This document shows, in pieces, positions 16,478 through 26,204 of a stretch of 64,000 bases of DNA. The notes below the pieces were generated by a model that searched no databases, had not been told where the DNA came from, and saw only the letters and a list, made by a program, of their open reading frames with translations. The DNA is taken from positions 1,612,001 to 1,676,000 of the forward strand of contig NZ_CP026116.1 in the NCBI RefSeq assembly GCF_004101845.1. Direction: 5' to 3'. The DNA comes from Latilactobacillus curvatus JCM 1096 = DSM 20019. GTDB lineage: Bacteria; Bacillota; Bacilli; Lactobacillales; Lactobacillaceae. A program made the translations under genes and the position numbers. Each line of letters begins with the position of its first letter. The stretch's first letter is position 1.

Positions 16478-17884
16478 TTAGTCGTTCAAGTTATAGCGTA
16501 ATTTCATGTGTTCTGAGCCTGAAATCACCATTTGGCCAAGTAGGGCTGTTTGGCGTTTAAGTGATTCGCTGGCTAATTTGTTATTAGCGGCTTCCAAGAA
16601 GGCTGCAGCGTCTTTTTGATCAGTGAAGGCCTTGTCGGTTTCGTTTTGGATCACGTGATAGGCACTCATTGCTTCGAGTTCGAAGGTGTTACGCATATCA
16701 ACGTAGAAGTCGTAATCTGTATCGCCAAGTAAGGCGGTTGTACAGCTTAACCAGTACATGTTGTTCAAGTCAAAAATACCTGTGGCATTCTTGTATGATT
16801 CTGGTGTGTCGTTGATATTCGTGTAGAATGGCACGACGGTGTTAAATGTATTGGCACCATAAGCTAACCATTGAATACCGGCAATTTCAGCAGGCACGTT
16901 GTTGCGCACTTGTAAAATATGCACGTTGTGATTCCGGTTAATTCCGATTGGCCGGAAACGAGTTTTAACATCTTCAGGGGCGCTACCGTAAGGATCGTAT
17001 TCTGTATTTTCAAAGTGAGCGCTCAAGACGAACTTGACGTCTTCGATTGAAATCTTGCGGTTGGCATGGCAGATGAATGGTAAATCTTGGTCCATTGGAT
17101 CTTGTTTGATTTCTGGATTGAAGTATTGTTGACCGTACCATGTTCGTGGGTTGTTATAAACCGTATCTTTGATTGAAGCACTGCCGAAAATATGACGGAG
17201 ATTGTAGCCTTCAAAGTCAGGATTTAAGTGGTTGTCATCAATTAATGTTTTTAAATCAGCTGAGCAAAGCGTGTCGGCTGAATCAAAGTCGAAATGATTG
17301 ATGTTCATCCGGTTAGGGGCAACCACGTATGCATCATCAGGGATGCGAACAGCAACCCAGTGATGACCACCGATTGTTTCAAGCCACCAAACACTGTCTT
17401 TGTCAGAAAAGGCAATCCCGTTTGGTTCGTATGTGCCGAATTCTTCAAGGAGGGCGCCTAAACGTTCGACCCCTTCTTGAGCACTGTGGATGTAAGGCAA
17501 GACTAATGTTACAATATCTTCTTCACCGATGCCACCAGGGACAAAAGGATCAAGCCCTTGAATCCGGGGGTTAGTGGTAATCGTTTCTGTGGCAGACATC
17601 GTGATGTTTTCACTGTTAATCCCAGCAGCTGGCCAAATCCCGTTCGTCAATAATGAGTTAGGAATTGAGGTATAGCGCATTGGGTTATCAGGCAATTGGA
17701 TTTGAACGCCGCTAATCACCGCTTGATAATTCCGGGGTTGGTCTTCAGGATTGACCACAACAAAGCGTTGTGGATCCAAAGCTTCGTGGCCATCATCATT
17801 TCTAGAAATCATGGTTGAACCGTCGATGGAAGCTTTTTTGCCGACTAAGACCGTGGTACATGACCCTTTAATTGGTTTTTGCAT
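16478..17884 (-). CDS. pepD: C69-family dipeptidase (PepD type)
   Basis: The 468-residue enzyme hydrolyses dipeptides. Family C69 is an N-terminal-nucleophile hydrolase: the propeptide is removed so that Cys 9 in [13 protein letters not shown] becomes the active residue. [15 protein letters not shown] follows, as in lactobacillus PepDA/PepV-independent dipeptidases. Conserved blocks [22 protein letters not shown] and [19 protein letters not shown] are present. It is a single gene with its own terminator. A paralogue lies at 36746-38164 with the same layout. L. sakei lives on meat and relies on peptide degradation. Confidence 0.9.
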   Translation of the reverse strand: MQKPIKGSCTTVLVGKKASIDGSTMISRNDDGHEALDPQRFVVVNPEDQPRNYQAVISGVQIQLPDNPMRYTSIPNSLLTNGIWPAAGINSENITMSATETITTNPRIQGLDPFVPGGIGEEDIVTLVLPYIHSAQEGVERLGALLEEFGTYEPNGIAFSDKDSVWWLETIGGHHWVAVRIPDDAYVVAPNRMNINHFDFDSADTLCSADLKTLIDDNHLNPDFEGYNLRHIFGSASIKDTVYNNPRTWYGQQYFNPEIKQDPMDQDLPFICHANRKISIEDVKFVLSAHFENTEYDPYGSAPEDVKTRFRPIGINRNHNVHILQVRNNVPAEIAGIQWLAYGANTFNTVVPFYTNINDTPESYKNATGIFDLNNMYWLSCTTALLGDTDYDFYVDMRNTFELEAMSAYHVIQNETDKAFTDQKDAAAFLEAANNKLASESLKRQTALLGQMVISGSEHMKLRYNLND

Positions 17885-17977
17885 GTCAAAACACTCCTTT
17901 TATTTATTATCCATAGTATAACGCTTTTGGCGGGAAAGTGGGGGATTGAGCGATAATCATGTGAAGGAATTGTTTAA

Positions 17978-18178
17978 ATGCAAGTGGTTGAGGGTGCCAA
18001 GTCAGTTATCATTGGTATTCAATTCGTTGGTATCAACAAAAAGATTCGGATGAGTCGTCAACGTAAAGCACAACATGCAACTAATAGGGCTGAACAACAT
18101 GCCGAAAAGAAGGCCATACAATACAGCCGTTTTCAGCAACACCAGATTAAGAAGCGGGAAAAACATCGGAGACATTGA
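17978..18178 (+). CDS. Possible small basic protein (doubtful)
   Basis: Sixty-six codons with GAAGGA upstream of the ATG, followed at once by a hairpin with a T run, as for a real short gene. The product is rich in Lys, Arg, His and Gln (RQRKAQHATNRAEQHAEKKA). An opposing frame on the minus strand (18205-18002) would encode a hydrophobic 67-residue peptide with an AAGGAAG sequence before its ATG; at most one is likely real. No family recognised. Confidence 0.3.
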   Translation: MQVVEGAKSVIIGIQFVGINKKIRMSRQRKAQHATNRAEQHAEKKAIQYSRFQQHQIKKREKHRRH

Positions 18179-18180
18179 AA

Positions 18181-18218
18181 AAGAAGAGGTGGGGGTAATC
18201 CGCATCTCTTCCTTTTAA
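18181..18218 (+). terminator. Hairpin terminator
   Basis: GAAGAGGTG pairs with CATCTCTTC (one G-T pair), then CTTTT. It follows the 66-codon frame and would also insulate the next gene. Confidence 0.6.
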
Positions 18219-18291
18219 TATCGTCAGACAAAATATGAGGTTTAGTTAAATAATGATATACTCGATTTGATTTAAAGGAAAGAGGGGACTA

Positions 18292-18795
18292 ATGCTGAAG
18301 TTAGCCGATTGTTTATTAGTGATTGATCTCCAAAATGGTGTCTGCAAAAGTGAGCAGCCTGTTGCGCGTCTTAATCAATTAATTAAAGGCGTTAATGCCA
18401 GAATTGATGCCTATCAGGCGGAAAGTCGCCCGATTATTTTTGTCCAACATAACGATAAGACTTTAATTGCTGGTCAGTCGACTTGGTAGATAATGCCAGA
18501 ATTGAATGTGCCTAAAACGGCAATCTTTGTTCAAAAAACGCATGCGGATTCATTTTGGCAGACAAACTTACAAACGTTATTGAGCCAAATGCAAATCAAA
18601 TCGCTTGAAATTTGTGGTGCCCAGACCAAATACTGCGTCGATACAACGATTAAAGTTGCCCACCATTTGGGCTACCAACTCCAAATGGTAGCTGGTCTTT
18701 CAACTACAACGGACAACGCCTATATGACGGCTGAACAGACAATTGCCTTTTACGAAAACGTTTGGCAGAACCGTTTTCTAGAATTACTAAAATAA
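18292..18795 (+). pseudogene. Isochorismatase-family cysteine hydrolase with an in-frame amber codon
   Basis: One frame runs from ATG 18292 (GAGGGG upstream) to TAA at 18795, interrupted by TAG at 18487-18489. Read through it is 167 codons long and matches isochorismatase-like hydrolases: LADCLLVIDLQNGVC (catalytic Asp), RPIIFVQHND, TAIFVQKTHADSFWQTNL (Lys), and LEICGAQTKYCVDTTIKVA with the catalytic Cys. The stop replaces the residue after STW; CAG to TAG (Gln, giving STWQIMPEL) is the simplest repair. No partner gene is obvious. Family members hydrolyse amides or pyrazinamide-like substrates. Confidence 0.85.
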
Positions 18796-18849
18796 ACGGT
18801 AATCTCTGGTACAATGGACCTTATCATCACTTAAGAGGAGTATCTATTA

Positions 18850-19230
18850 ATGTCAAAAACAGCTTTAATTACAATGCAACCAACAGACCAAACGACAGGG
18901 ACAACGGTCATTTACGCGCCAGATAATGCGGCCAATCGTGTGTAGGCTGCTAAACAGTCCAACGTACAACTGATTTCGATTCCAGGTTATGTTCGTTTTG
19001 GCGATCATATCGTTAATTTTTTCGTTAAAAAAATTGTGAAACAAGGCGATGTTTCGGCATACAGTAATATGTTACAGTTTGTTTATTTTTCACACATGAT
19101 GGCTTACAACGTGGCAAATACGCCAGTTGAAAGATTAGTTTTTGCAACGTAAGATCTAGCGACTAAAGTATTGATGCAGTTTGATAATCAAGCATGTTAT
19201 AATAATCAAATAACAGTCTTAGCCAAATAA
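18850..19230 (+). pseudogene. Unknown protein gene with two in-frame stop codons
   Basis: From ATG 18850 (GAGGAG ribosome binding site) one frame spans 127 codons to TAA 19228-19230, broken by TAG at 18943-18945 (after NAANRV) and TAA at 19150-19152 (after LVFAT). The rest is coherent (QLISIPGYVRFGDHIVNFFV; FVYFSHMMAYNVANTPVERL) and ends at a strong terminator. Both stops become Gln by one C/T change. I do not recognise the family. It follows the damaged isochorismatase gene by 54 bp. Confidence 0.6.
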
Positions 19231-19272
19231 TATAGAAAAGCCCCGCTCAGATGAGCGGGGCTTTTCTATATT
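19229..19272. terminator. Bidirectional terminator
   Basis: AATATAGAAAAGCCCCGCTC pairs perfectly with its complement around AGAT. It ends both the damaged gene to the left and the MurNAc operon read from the right. Confidence 0.95.
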
Positions 19273-19276
19273 ATTT

Positions 19277-19756
19277 TTATAAGTTAATGATTTGTGCAAC
19301 CTCACCGTGGTGTCCGCTAGTTGTTAGGGGGGCATTAACACCGCTGATATCGTCTATGTTGGTTACAATCACCATACTGGTTGCTTCTTTACCCGCAGAA
19401 GCAAGCGCAGCTAAGTCGATTTCAACTAATAACTGGTCTGTTGTCACCGGATCGCCTTCTTGAACGTGAATGGTGAACGGCGCACCGTTTAATTCAACGG
19501 TATCCAAGCCAAGGTGGAGTAATAATTCAACGCCCGTTTTGGTTGTAATCCCAAGTGCGTGTTTTGTTGGGAAAACACTAGAGATAATACCGTCCACTGG
19601 TGAGTAGATATGACTATCACTAGGGTTTACTGCAAAACCATCACCCATCATTTTTGTTGAAAAAACGGCGTCGGTTACTTGTTTGAGCGGGATGACGGGT
19701 CCATCTACAATAGCGTGTAATTCGAGTTCTTTGGGTTTACGTGAGAATAGTTTCAT
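19277..19756 (-). CDS. PTS glucose-type EIIA component
   Basis: The 159-residue cytoplasmic protein is a Crr-like EIIA. It passes phosphate from HPr to an EIIB domain. DSHIYSPVDGIISSVFPTKHA and the active-site block VELLLHLGLDTVELNG (phosphorylated His) are clear, as is GDPVTTDQLLVEIDL. The MurP-type EIIBC two genes upstream lacks its own EIIA domain, so this protein most likely completes that transporter. It is the last gene of the operon, 14 bp after the regulator. Confidence 0.9.
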   Translation of the reverse strand: MKLFSRKPKELELHAIVDGPVIPLKQVTDAVFSTKMMGDGFAVNPSDSHIYSPVDGIISSVFPTKHALGITTKTGVELLLHLGLDTVELNGAPFTIHVQEGDPVTTDQLLVEIDLAALASAGKEATSMVIVTNIDDISGVNAPLTTSGHHGEVAQIINL

Positions 19757-19770
19757 AATGATGACTCCTT

Positions 19771-20622
19771 CTACTTAGTAAAATATTCGCTGATAACGTT
19801 CGATGAATCAGCTAATTGGTTCGTATTAGCGGTGAAATCTTGTTCTAAGAAACTGTAATAGAGTAGGTCGACAGCGTAAAGCTGTGCAATTAATGAAGTC
19901 GTTGCCGCGCTTCTTAGCTGACTGTTTTCAGTACTATCATCATGCTGTAACGTGATGGTTGCTAACTGTGCGATTTGACTTTGATTATTATGAGTTAAAA
20001 CAATAATTGGAATATTAAGTTGTTGTGCAATTTTAGCAAGTTGCAGAGGCTCTTGTTTTTCGCCAGAGTTAGAAATTAAGATAAGTGCTGCCTGTGTTTT
20101 CTGTGTGGTTAGTGCTGCTGCCAGTAGATGCGTATCAAGTGATTGAATGACAGATTTACCAACGCGCAGTAGTTTTTGTTGTAAATCCTCAGCGGCAACG
20201 TTTGAAGCACCAAGCCCATAAATGAAAATGGTTTGTTTCGAGTGGAGAATCATTGCGGATTCTTCGAGCGCGTCATTCTTGAGCCGATGATTGGTTTCAG
20301 TAATCGCTTGGTTAATTCGAAAAGTTAGTTTATTTTTTAAGTCAGTTGTTGTATCGGTCGGATTAATTTCATCGAAGAGCCGTTGATCGGTATTCCCTTC
20401 AGATGAAAGTCGTAATTTGAGTGCTGGAAAGCCACCTTGACCACAGAGTGTTTTACCAAAGCGAGCGACAGTCGCTGCACTAACGTTAGCCGCTTTTGCA
20501 AACGCACTAGTTGTCATTGTCGGTACTTGTACTGGATGGGCAAGTACGTATTGAGCAAGCCGCTGTTCTGTTTTGGTTAAAGTTGGGAGTTTCTTTTGAA
20601 TTGAAAAAAGTATGCTTTCCAT
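19771..20622 (-). CDS. murR: RpiR/MurR-family transcriptional regulator of the MurNAc operon
   Basis: The 283-residue protein has an N-terminal HTH_6 domain (residues 1-77; TKTEQRLAQYVLAHP and KAANVSAATVARFGKTL) and a C-terminal SIS sugar-phosphate-binding domain (about 110-250; IFIYGLGASNVAAEDLQQKL and LISNSGEKQEPLQLA). SIS domains of this family sense the pathway's sugar phosphate, here presumably MurNAc-6-phosphate. It sits inside the operon it probably controls. Two TGAAATT-A-AATTTCA-type palindromes at the promoter are the likely operators. Confidence 0.85.
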   Translation of the reverse strand: MESILFSIQKKLPTLTKTEQRLAQYVLAHPVQVPTMTTSAFAKAANVSAATVARFGKTLCGQGGFPALKLRLSSEGNTDQRLFDEINPTDTTTDLKNKLTFRINQAITETNHRLKNDALEESAMILHSKQTIFIYGLGASNVAAEDLQQKLLRVGKSVIQSLDTHLLAAALTTQKTQAALILISNSGEKQEPLQLAKIAQQLNIPIIVLTHNNQSQIAQLATITLQHDDSTENSQLRSAATTSLIAQLYAVDLLYYSFLEQDFTANTNQLADSSNVISEYFTK

Positions 20623-20643
20623 AAAATCAGCGTCCTTTAAAGG

Positions 20644-22098
20644 TTATTTTTCCATTGTAGCATCTTTGGGAATGCCAAAGAAATAAGTTGCGACAAAGCC
20701 ACCGGCATAAGCTGCGAGCAAGCCTAAGATATAAGCGAATTGATGGCCGTTTGTAATTAAAGGAATTAAGGCTAAGCCACTAGGTCCGATGGCAATCGCA
20801 CCAACGCCGCCCATTGCACCAATGACGGCACCGCCAATCCCACCACCGATACAGGCAGTGATGAATGGTTTCCCTAATGGTAAAGTAACACCGTAAATTA
20901 ACGGTTCGCCAATGCCGAGGAAGCCAACAGGAAGCGCCCCTTTAATCATATTTGTGAGTTCTTTATTCTTACGACAACGAATCCAAAGGGCAAGTGCGGC
21001 CCCAACTTGGCCAGCACCAGCCATTGCTAAGATGGGTAAAAGTAAAGTTGAACCTGTTTTGTTGATCATTTCGATATGGATTGGTGTGAGGACTTGATGG
21101 AGCCCGAACATTACCATTGGTAAGAAGAGTACACCGAGCGCGAAACCAGAGAAGGCACCCCCGACATTCAGAATCCAATTAATTGAGCCGACAAGTGAAT
21201 TTGAAATCACACCGGCTACCGGCATAACGATGAAAATTGTGAAGACCCCAATTAATAATAATGAAATTGTAGGGGTGACAATAATATCAATTGAATCTGG
21301 AATAAATTGATGCAATTTCTTTTCAACCAATGAGAGAATCCAAACTGCGAAGATGACACCGATAATCCCACCTTGGCCTGCAGATAAAGGATCGCCATTG
21401 AAGATATTGTGTAATGGCAACTTAGGATCAACACCACTTAGAAGTGTAACAGCACCAATGACACCACCTAAACCAGGAGTTGCACCAAATTCTGTGGCAC
21501 TGTTAATCCCAACATAGATTGCGAGATAAGCGAAGACGCCGTTTTTGATGACGTTTAAGATGGTAATGAATTCAGACCAGTTTGAACCAAGGGATCCAGC
21601 GACCATCATGTTTGATAGAACGGCGGCAATTCCCCCGATTAAACCAGCGCCGACGAAAACCGGAATTAAAGGAACGAAAATATTTGAAATCGACTTTAAG
21701 ACCCGCTTGGTTGGCGTACTCTTTTGTTTTGCTTTTTGTTTTGCCTTAACTTCAGCGGCTTTTGCTTCGACTTTTTCGCGGTCGGTCATTGTTGCGGCTG
21801 TGGCAGTTGTGGTGAGATTTTCTGGGAAGGGTTCACCAAGTTTAACACCGACTTGGTCGACCATGATTTGGGCGACTTTATTGACAATCCCAGGACCAAC
21901 GACGACTTGAAGCGTGTCTTCTTCGACAACCCCTAAAACGCCATCGATTGCTTTTAACGCAGTCATATCAACTTGATCATCGTCACGAATTGTCATCCGC
22001 ACACGTGTCATACAGTGAATTAATTTAGCGACGTTTGCGGGTCCGCCAACAGCGGCGTAAATTTCTCTGGCTAAGCGTACTTCTTTTTTTTCAGTCAT
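20644..22098 (-). CDS. murP: PTS N-acetylmuramic acid transporter EIIBC
   Basis: The 484-residue membrane protein takes up and phosphorylates MurNAc or a MurNAc disaccharide. The EIIB domain lies first (residues about 1-85), with the phosphorylated Cys in [12 protein letters not shown]; a Lys/Ala-rich linker ([19 protein letters not shown]) leads to the EIIC domain with about ten membrane segments and the [14 protein letters not shown] substrate motif. The glucose-superfamily EIIBC without EIIA, placed between murQ and an RpiR regulator, points to MurNAc. The partner EIIA is encoded at the operon end. Confidence 0.88.
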   Translation of the reverse strand: MTEKKEVRLAREIYAAVGGPANVAKLIHCMTRVRMTIRDDDQVDMTALKAIDGVLGVVEEDTLQVVVGPGIVNKVAQIMVDQVGVKLGEPFPENLTTTATAATMTDREKVEAKAAEVKAKQKAKQKSTPTKRVLKSISNIFVPLIPVFVGAGLIGGIAAVLSNMMVAGSLGSNWSEFITILNVIKNGVFAYLAIYVGINSATEFGATPGLGGVIGAVTLLSGVDPKLPLHNIFNGDPLSAGQGGIIGVIFAVWILSLVEKKLHQFIPDSIDIIVTPTISLLLIGVFTIFIVMPVAGVISNSLVGSINWILNVGGAFSGFALGVLFLPMVMFGLHQVLTPIHIEMINKTGSTLLLPILAMAGAGQVGAALALWIRCRKNKELTNMIKGALPVGFLGIGEPLIYGVTLPLGKPFITACIGGGIGGAVIGAMGGVGAIAIGPSGLALIPLITNGHQFAYILGLLAAYAGGFVATYFFGIPKDATMEK

Positions 22099-22120
22099 AA
22101 TAGTGCCTCCTTAAGGTTTG

Positions 22121-23011
22121 TTATTGAATAGTTTGACGTACAAAACCGTGTGCTTGTGTTAAACGTTCTTTGGCTTCATTAGCCGATAAATCCGTTAAAA
22201 TCATAACAATTGCGAGTTTAACGTCTTCGTTGGCGGCGCTAAATTGGGTTGCCGCAACATCGTAAGTACAATCAGTTGCAGCCATGATGATTCGTTTGGC
22301 ACGTTCAACTAATTTTTCGTTGGTTGGTTTCACGTCGACCATTAAGTTTTTGTAGACTTTACCAATTCCAATCATCGAAGCAGTTGATAACATATTAAGC
22401 ACCAATTTTTGAGCAGTACCTGATTTGAGCCGGGTCGAACCGGTTAAAATTTCAGGACCAACTTCGACTTCTATATTAATTGTGGCATGTTGGCTGATGA
22501 GGGCATCGAAGTTGCAAGCTAAGCTGACAGTACTGGCACCAATTTGGTTGGCATAATCAAGACCGCCGATGACATATGGGGTCCGGCCGCTAGCCGCAAT
22601 ACCAACTACTGTATCGTTAGCGGTTAAGTGGATTGCTTCCAAGTCTTCGCGACCTAATGTCGGTGAATCTTCTGCCCCTTCAACGGCAACGGTCATTGCT
22701 TGCATACCACCGGCGATTAAACCTTGGACCAGTTCCGGTTCTGTTCCAAAAGTAGGGACACATTCGGCGGCATCGAGAACACCAAGACGACCGCTTGTTC
22801 CAGCGCCCATATAAATTAAGCGTCCCTCATTTTGGAAACTTTGAATGATAACTTGAACAGCAGCTTCAATATTGGGGAGTGCTTGTTTAACACTTTCTGG
22901 CACATTGTGATCTTCTTCGTTCATTAGTGTGAGTACTTTTTCAATTGAAAGTTCGTCCAATTGCATTGTCTTTTGATTACGGTTTTCGGTTGTTAAATGA
23001 CTTAAATCCAT
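22121..23011 (-). CDS. murQ: N-acetylmuramic acid 6-phosphate etherase MurQ
   Basis: This 296-residue enzyme splits the lactyl ether of MurNAc-6-phosphate, giving GlcNAc-6-phosphate and D-lactate. It is an SIS-fold protein with the diagnostic [20 protein letters not shown] and the acid/base Glu in [10 protein letters not shown]. The [13 protein letters not shown] [13 protein letters not shown] near the N-terminus is also typical. The start at 23011 fits AAAGGAG 10 nt upstream; a TTG nine bases earlier is less likely. It begins 1 nt after the mupG stop, so translation is coupled. Confidence 0.95.
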   Translation of the reverse strand: MDLSHLTTENRNQKTMQLDELSIEKVLTLMNEEDHNVPESVKQALPNIEAAVQVIIQSFQNEGRLIYMGAGTSGRLGVLDAAECVPTFGTEPELVQGLIAGGMQAMTVAVEGAEDSPTLGREDLEAIHLTANDTVVGIAASGRTPYVIGGLDYANQIGASTVSLACNFDALISQHATINIEVEVGPEILTGSTRLKSGTAQKLVLNMLSTASMIGIGKVYKNLMVDVKPTNEKLVERAKRIIMAATDCTYDVAATQFSAANEDVKLAIVMILTDLSANEAKERLTQAHGFVRQTIQ

Positions 23012-23012
23012 A

Positions 23013-24068
23013 TTAATCAATCTCCTTTAGTTGGATGGCTTGTCCAGCCTGAATGAATGGCAGTAATGCGTGATCTTTTTGGATGACTTTTCCAAGAACG
23101 TTAACACGAGAATCTGCGGGTAGGTCATGTTTGGTAATCTGTAACTCGCCCATATAACGTCCATAGTCTTGGTTATCGAGGGTGATGCTGCCACGTAATC
23201 GTACTGATGTCTGTTCAGGTTGGATTGTGGTCTGACAAAGTGGCCGGCCTTCTTCTAATCTGATGACATCACGGGCGACATCGCGCCGATTATGGAAATG
23301 TTGGTTAAAAAGATAAGGGGGGCAGGGGGCTGACTTAAGCATGTACAAGGTTATGACGTGTTGATGGTAGAATGCATCAAATTGCGCTAGAGTGGTTTTT
23401 GCTAAAGTTGGATCACCGATGAAGACCTTATCTGTTTCACAGTTGAATAAATCGAGCGCACTAGCAAGCGGATGCTGATAACGATGGGCTTCCAAAGTGG
23501 GTAATCCTTCTTCAAGTGGTCCGCGTAAAATGCCATCACCAGGAACAAAAGCTTGAATGGTTAAACCTTGCGTTTTAAGCCACTGATTTTTTTCAGTAAA
23601 CCAGGTTCGTTCTAAACCGGTTTCATTTCTAGGGTAATAATTATGCCAAGCTTCTATGTTAGCGAAGTTGGCACCAGCTGCGCGTAAAACGGCTAAATCT
23701 TGTTCGGCAATTGTGCTTGCGTTGAGGGCAATCTTCAAATATGGTGATAACTTAGCAATGGTTGAATTATCGATGCCGAAATCAATTCGCAAACCAGTAA
23801 TCCCAAAGGACAGTATTGCGGCGGGATCGTTAAGTGAGAGACCAACTGCTGGTAATGAACTTGTTTCAATATCAATCATCAATTGTAAGTGTTCTTCGCG
23901 ACACGCAGTGCTGAGTGCTTTGATTCTAGCAGTGTATTGTGAAATGTCATCTTCAGGAATATGCATCGACGTGAAGACTTCTGTGAAGCCAGCGGCGTGC
24001 ATTTTTTGAAGGTTCATGCGGCTTGCTGAGGTGAACGGTTGATTAAGATAGATAGAAAAACCAAACAT
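23013..24068 (-). CDS. mupG: MupG-family 6-phospho-N-acetylmuramidase (DUF871)
   Basis: The 351-residue protein opens with [20 protein letters not shown] and has the TIM-barrel plus small C-terminal domain of the DUF871 family. In S. aureus MupG hydrolyses MurNAc-6-phosphate-GlcNAc inside the cell. First in the operon, it would cut the disaccharide that MurP brings in, handing MurNAc-6-phosphate to Mur[21 protein letters not shown] and [16 protein letters not shown] are family blocks. RBS AAAGGAG. Cytoplasmic, no signal peptide. Confidence 0.88.
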   Translation of the reverse strand: MFGFSIYLNQPFTSASRMNLQKMHAAGFTEVFTSMHIPEDDISQYTARIKALSTACREEHLQLMIDIETSSLPAVGLSLNDPAAILSFGITGLRIDFGIDNSTIAKLSPYLKIALNASTIAEQDLAVLRAAGANFANIEAWHNYYPRNETGLERTWFTEKNQWLKTQGLTIQAFVPGDGILRGPLEEGLPTLEAHRYQHPLASALDLFNCETDKVFIGDPTLAKTTLAQFDAFYHQHVITLYMLKSAPCPPYLFNQHFHNRRDVARDVIRLEEGRPLCQTTIQPEQTSVRLRGSITLDNQDYGRYMGELQITKHDLPADSRVNVLGKVIQKDHALLPFIQAGQAIQLKEID

Positions 24069-24086
24069 AAAGCAACTCCTTTCTTT

Positions 24087-24100
24087 TTAAAGCGTTTTCT
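24087..24100 (-). promoter_or_regulatory. Probable cre site of the MurNAc operon
   Basis: Read on the minus strand, AGAAAACGCTTTAA matches 12 of 14 positions of the CcpA-binding consensus TGWAANCGNTNWCA. It lies between the promoter and mupG, where CcpA would block transcription when better sugars are present. Confidence 0.55.
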
Positions 24101-24108
24101 ATAGATGC

Positions 24109-24177
24109 AGTATAGCGCTAATGAAATTAAATTTCAATAAAAAATAAAAAAATAAATATTTAGTGAAATTAAATTCA
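24109..24177 (-). promoter_or_regulatory. Promoter and two palindromic operators of the MurNAc operon
   Basis: On the minus strand TTGAAA (24137-24132) and TATACT (24114-24109) are 17 nt apart. The perfect palindrome TGAAATTAAATTTCA (24122-24136) covers the spacer and -35 box. A second, slightly imperfect copy TGAAATTAAATTCA lies at 24164-24177, 42 bp away (four helical turns). RpiR-family regulators bind sites of this type, so MurR is the likely ligand. Confidence 0.72.
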
Positions 24178-24199
24178 TAACTGTAACCAGTGATGAATG

Positions 24200-24247
24200 T
24201 AACGGTTTCCAAATAACCGTTTACATTTTACTAAAAGTTTAGTAAAA
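24200..24247. promoter_or_regulatory. Inverted repeats in the region divergent to the sugar transporter
   Basis: AACGGTT-N7-AACCGTT (24200-24220) is followed by a perfect palindrome with arms TTTTACTAAA and TTTAGTAAAA around AG (24226-24247). The second resembles the operator found before rbsU. Probable LacI-family binding sites. Confidence 0.5.
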
Positions 24248-24319
24248 TAAGATTGCGATCTAAAAGAATGCGTTTACAGGATAGTTCTTGTACAGATTGA
24301 TTTATTTGTATGGTGTAAA

Positions 24320-24335
24320 TAGTAAACGTTTACTA
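24320..24335 (+). promoter_or_regulatory. LacI-type operator upstream of the GPH transporter genes
   Basis: TAGTAAACGTTTACTA is a perfect 16-bp palindrome, 26 bp before the first ATG. It differs from the ribose operator at 40910 only by two missing central bases. Confidence 0.6.
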
Positions 24336-24360
24336 ACTAAAAGAGAAAGAAGCGACTAGG

Positions 24361-24600
24361 ATGAACGACAACAAAATTATTATCGATCCAGACCAATTTG
24401 CTGCAGCAATTATCGCTGGGAATCCCAAGCAAACGAATGAAGACAATAAGGTTTATATCAAGCGTCAATTGACGTTATATCTAGAATCAGTTTTACTCGC
24501 CAACGATTTTAATTCATTGGAAGAAAACCAATTCGGCTCAGCCAAAGAAAAGCAACGCCAAGCGATTTTGGAAAAAATTATCGAACATCGCTATCACTAG
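24361..24600 (+). CDS. Small protein of unknown function upstream of the sugar transporter
   Basis: Seventy-nine residues, acidic and soluble, beginning MNDNKIIIDPDQFAAAIIAG and ending AILEKIIEHRYH. A weak GA-rich ribosome binding site precedes the ATG, and a LacI-type operator lies just upstream, so it appears to be the first gene of the transporter operon. No family recognised; it is mostly helical and could be a small regulatory partner. Confidence 0.6.
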   Translation: MNDNKIIIDPDQFAAAIIAGNPKQTNEDNKVYIKRQLTLYLESVLLANDFNSLEENQFGSAKEKQRQAILEKIIEHRYH

Positions 24601-24653
24601 AGTGCGTCATCAAGCGGGATAACCCGAGGGTTGTGCTTGATGAAAGCATGTTT
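24600..24653 (+). repeat. Short form of the intergenic structured element
   Basis: GAGTGCG and TCATCAAGC pair with GCTTGATGA and GCATGTTT across a loop that itself folds (AACCC, GAG, GGGTT). The ends match the ends of the full-length elements at 30.1, 39.1 and 47.3 kb (GAGTGCGTCATCAA ... TTGATGAAAGCACGTTT at 39 kb), but the central part is missing. Confidence 0.6.
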
Positions 24654-24687
24654 ACAATGAAGAAACTATCGAAAGGAATCTAAAGAA

Positions 24688-26103
24688 ATGAAAAAACTAA
24701 AAGATGTTAAACAGTATAGTTCTTACGCTTTTGGGGCCTTTGGGCATGACGCCTTTTATGCAACACTTAGCACTTATTTTATGATGTTCGTCACGAGTCA
24801 ATTATTCGATACCAAAAATGCAGGCTTTAATTCAAAAATGATTGCGTATGTCACTTATACAATGATGGTCATTCGGATTGTTGAAATTGCCTTCGATCCG
24901 CTGATTGGTGGAGTGGTTGATAATACACGGACGCGTTGGGGGAAATTTAAACCGTGGTTACTGGCGGGGTCAATTATTAGTTCTGTTGGCTTGGCCATGA
25001 TTTTTACCAACTTTGGGGGGCTTGCGACAAGTAGCCCTTATCTTTACTTAGTTCTTTTTGCAATCGTTTTCGTGATTTTAGATATCTTCTACTCGTTTAA
25101 AGATATCTCGTTCTGGTCAATGTTGCCAGCGTTGAGTGTTGATTCTGAAAAACGGACAAAATTCGGGGCGATTGCGCGTTTCGGATCCACTTTAGGTGCA
25201 CAAGGGGTCATTATCGTGATCGTGCCAATGGTGGTTTTCTTCTCACAAATGTTTTCTGGGAGTCATGGGAGTGAACAAACCAGTGCCGGGTGGTTCGGTT
25301 TTGCCGTTGTCATTGGCCTTGTTTCATTCTTAGGCGCTTTAGCGACCATCTTAGGAACCAAAGAAGAAAAGAGTGCTATTCGGGAAAATACTGAAAAGGT
25401 TCGGTTACGTGACGTTTTCAGTGTGATTGGTAAAAATGACCAATTAATGTGGTTATCTCTTTCATATTTCTTATTTGCCTTTAGTTATGTGATTACGAAC
25501 TCACTGCTTTTATATTATTTTAGATATGTCATGGGCCGCGCCGCAGCGTTCTCAACGGTTGGTGTGATTACTGCCATCTTAGGGATTGTGTCAGTTGCGT
25601 TGTTCCCAACATTGGTTGCTTTAATTCATCGCCGGGCAATCTATATTGGCGGAATCGCAATGATGATGCTTGGTTATATCCTCTTCTTGTTTGCTGGAAG
25701 TAACTTGGTCGTAGTCTTAATTGCGGTCGGCTTATTCTTCTTCCCATATCCACTGGTCTTTTTGGCTGCTTTGATGACGATTACCGATAGTGTTGAATAC
25801 GGACAATTGAAAAGTGGTACACGGAATGAATCTGTAACATTGGCAGTGCGACCTTTATTGGATAAACTAGCCGGGGCTTTTGCAAACGGCGTCGTTGTGA
25901 CGGCTGCGATTCATGCTGGCATGACTGGGAATGCGAAACCAAGCGATATCACTAACGCGGGGTTGTTGCAATTCAAAATGTACATGTTCTTCATTCCAAT
26001 GGCGTTATTGGTTATTTCAGCGTTAATCTTCATGGCTAAGATTAAATTAACGGAAGCAAAACATGCTGAAATCGTTAGTGAGTTGGAACGGAAATTAGAT
26101 TAA
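24688..26103 (+). CDS. GPH-family sugar:cation symporter
   Basis: The 471-residue membrane protein has twelve predicted segments and belongs to the glycoside-pentoside-hexuronide group of the major facilitator superfamily. Typical blocks are FDPLIGGVVDNTRTRWGKFKPW (loop 2-3) and a late ITDSVEYGQLKSGTRNES. It imports a sugar with a cation. The substrate is not readable; L. sakei relatives include galactose, melibiose and xyloside carriers. No catabolic enzyme lies beside it. A LacI-type operator upstream of the small gene before it suggests sugar control. Confidence 0.88.
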   Translation: MKKLKDVKQYSSYAFGAFGHDAFYATLSTYFMMFVTSQLFDTKNAGFNSKMIAYVTYTMMVIRIVEIAFDPLIGGVVDNTRTRWGKFKPWLLAGSIISSVGLAMIFTNFGGLATSSPYLYLVLFAIVFVILDIFYSFKDISFWSMLPALSVDSEKRTKFGAIARFGSTLGAQGVIIVIVPMVVFFSQMFSGSHGSEQTSAGWFGFAVVIGLVSFLGALATILGTKEEKSAIRENTEKVRLRDVFSVIGKNDQLMWLSLSYFLFAFSYVITNSLLLYYFRYVMGRAAAFSTVGVITAILGIVSVALFPTLVALIHRRAIYIGGIAMMMLGYILFLFAGSNLVVVLIAVGLFFFPYPLVFLAALMTITDSVEYGQLKSGTRNESVTLAVRPLLDKLAGAFANGVVVTAAIHAGMTGNAKPSDITNAGLLQFKMYMFFIPMALLVISALIFMAKIKLTEAKHAEIVSELERKLD

Positions 26104-26140
26104 TAACAAACAAAGCGTAGTTAGTCTATGCTTGAACCAG

Positions 26141-26176
26141 AGGCTGCATCAAAAGTAATTTTGATGCAGCCTTTTT
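26141..26176 (+). terminator. Terminator after the GPH transporter
   Basis: AGGCTGCATCAAAA pairs with TTTTGATGCAGCCT around GTAA, followed by TTTT. Confidence 0.92.
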
Positions 26177-26204
26177 ATGACTGATTAGTTTATGGGCTTA
26201 ACTT

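Noticed and set aside
18002..18205. Hydrophobic 67-residue minus-strand frame
   Set aside because: It overlaps the 66-codon plus frame and the terminator-like hairpin. Its AAGGAAG is too close to the ATG. Kept only as an alternative, not as a feature.
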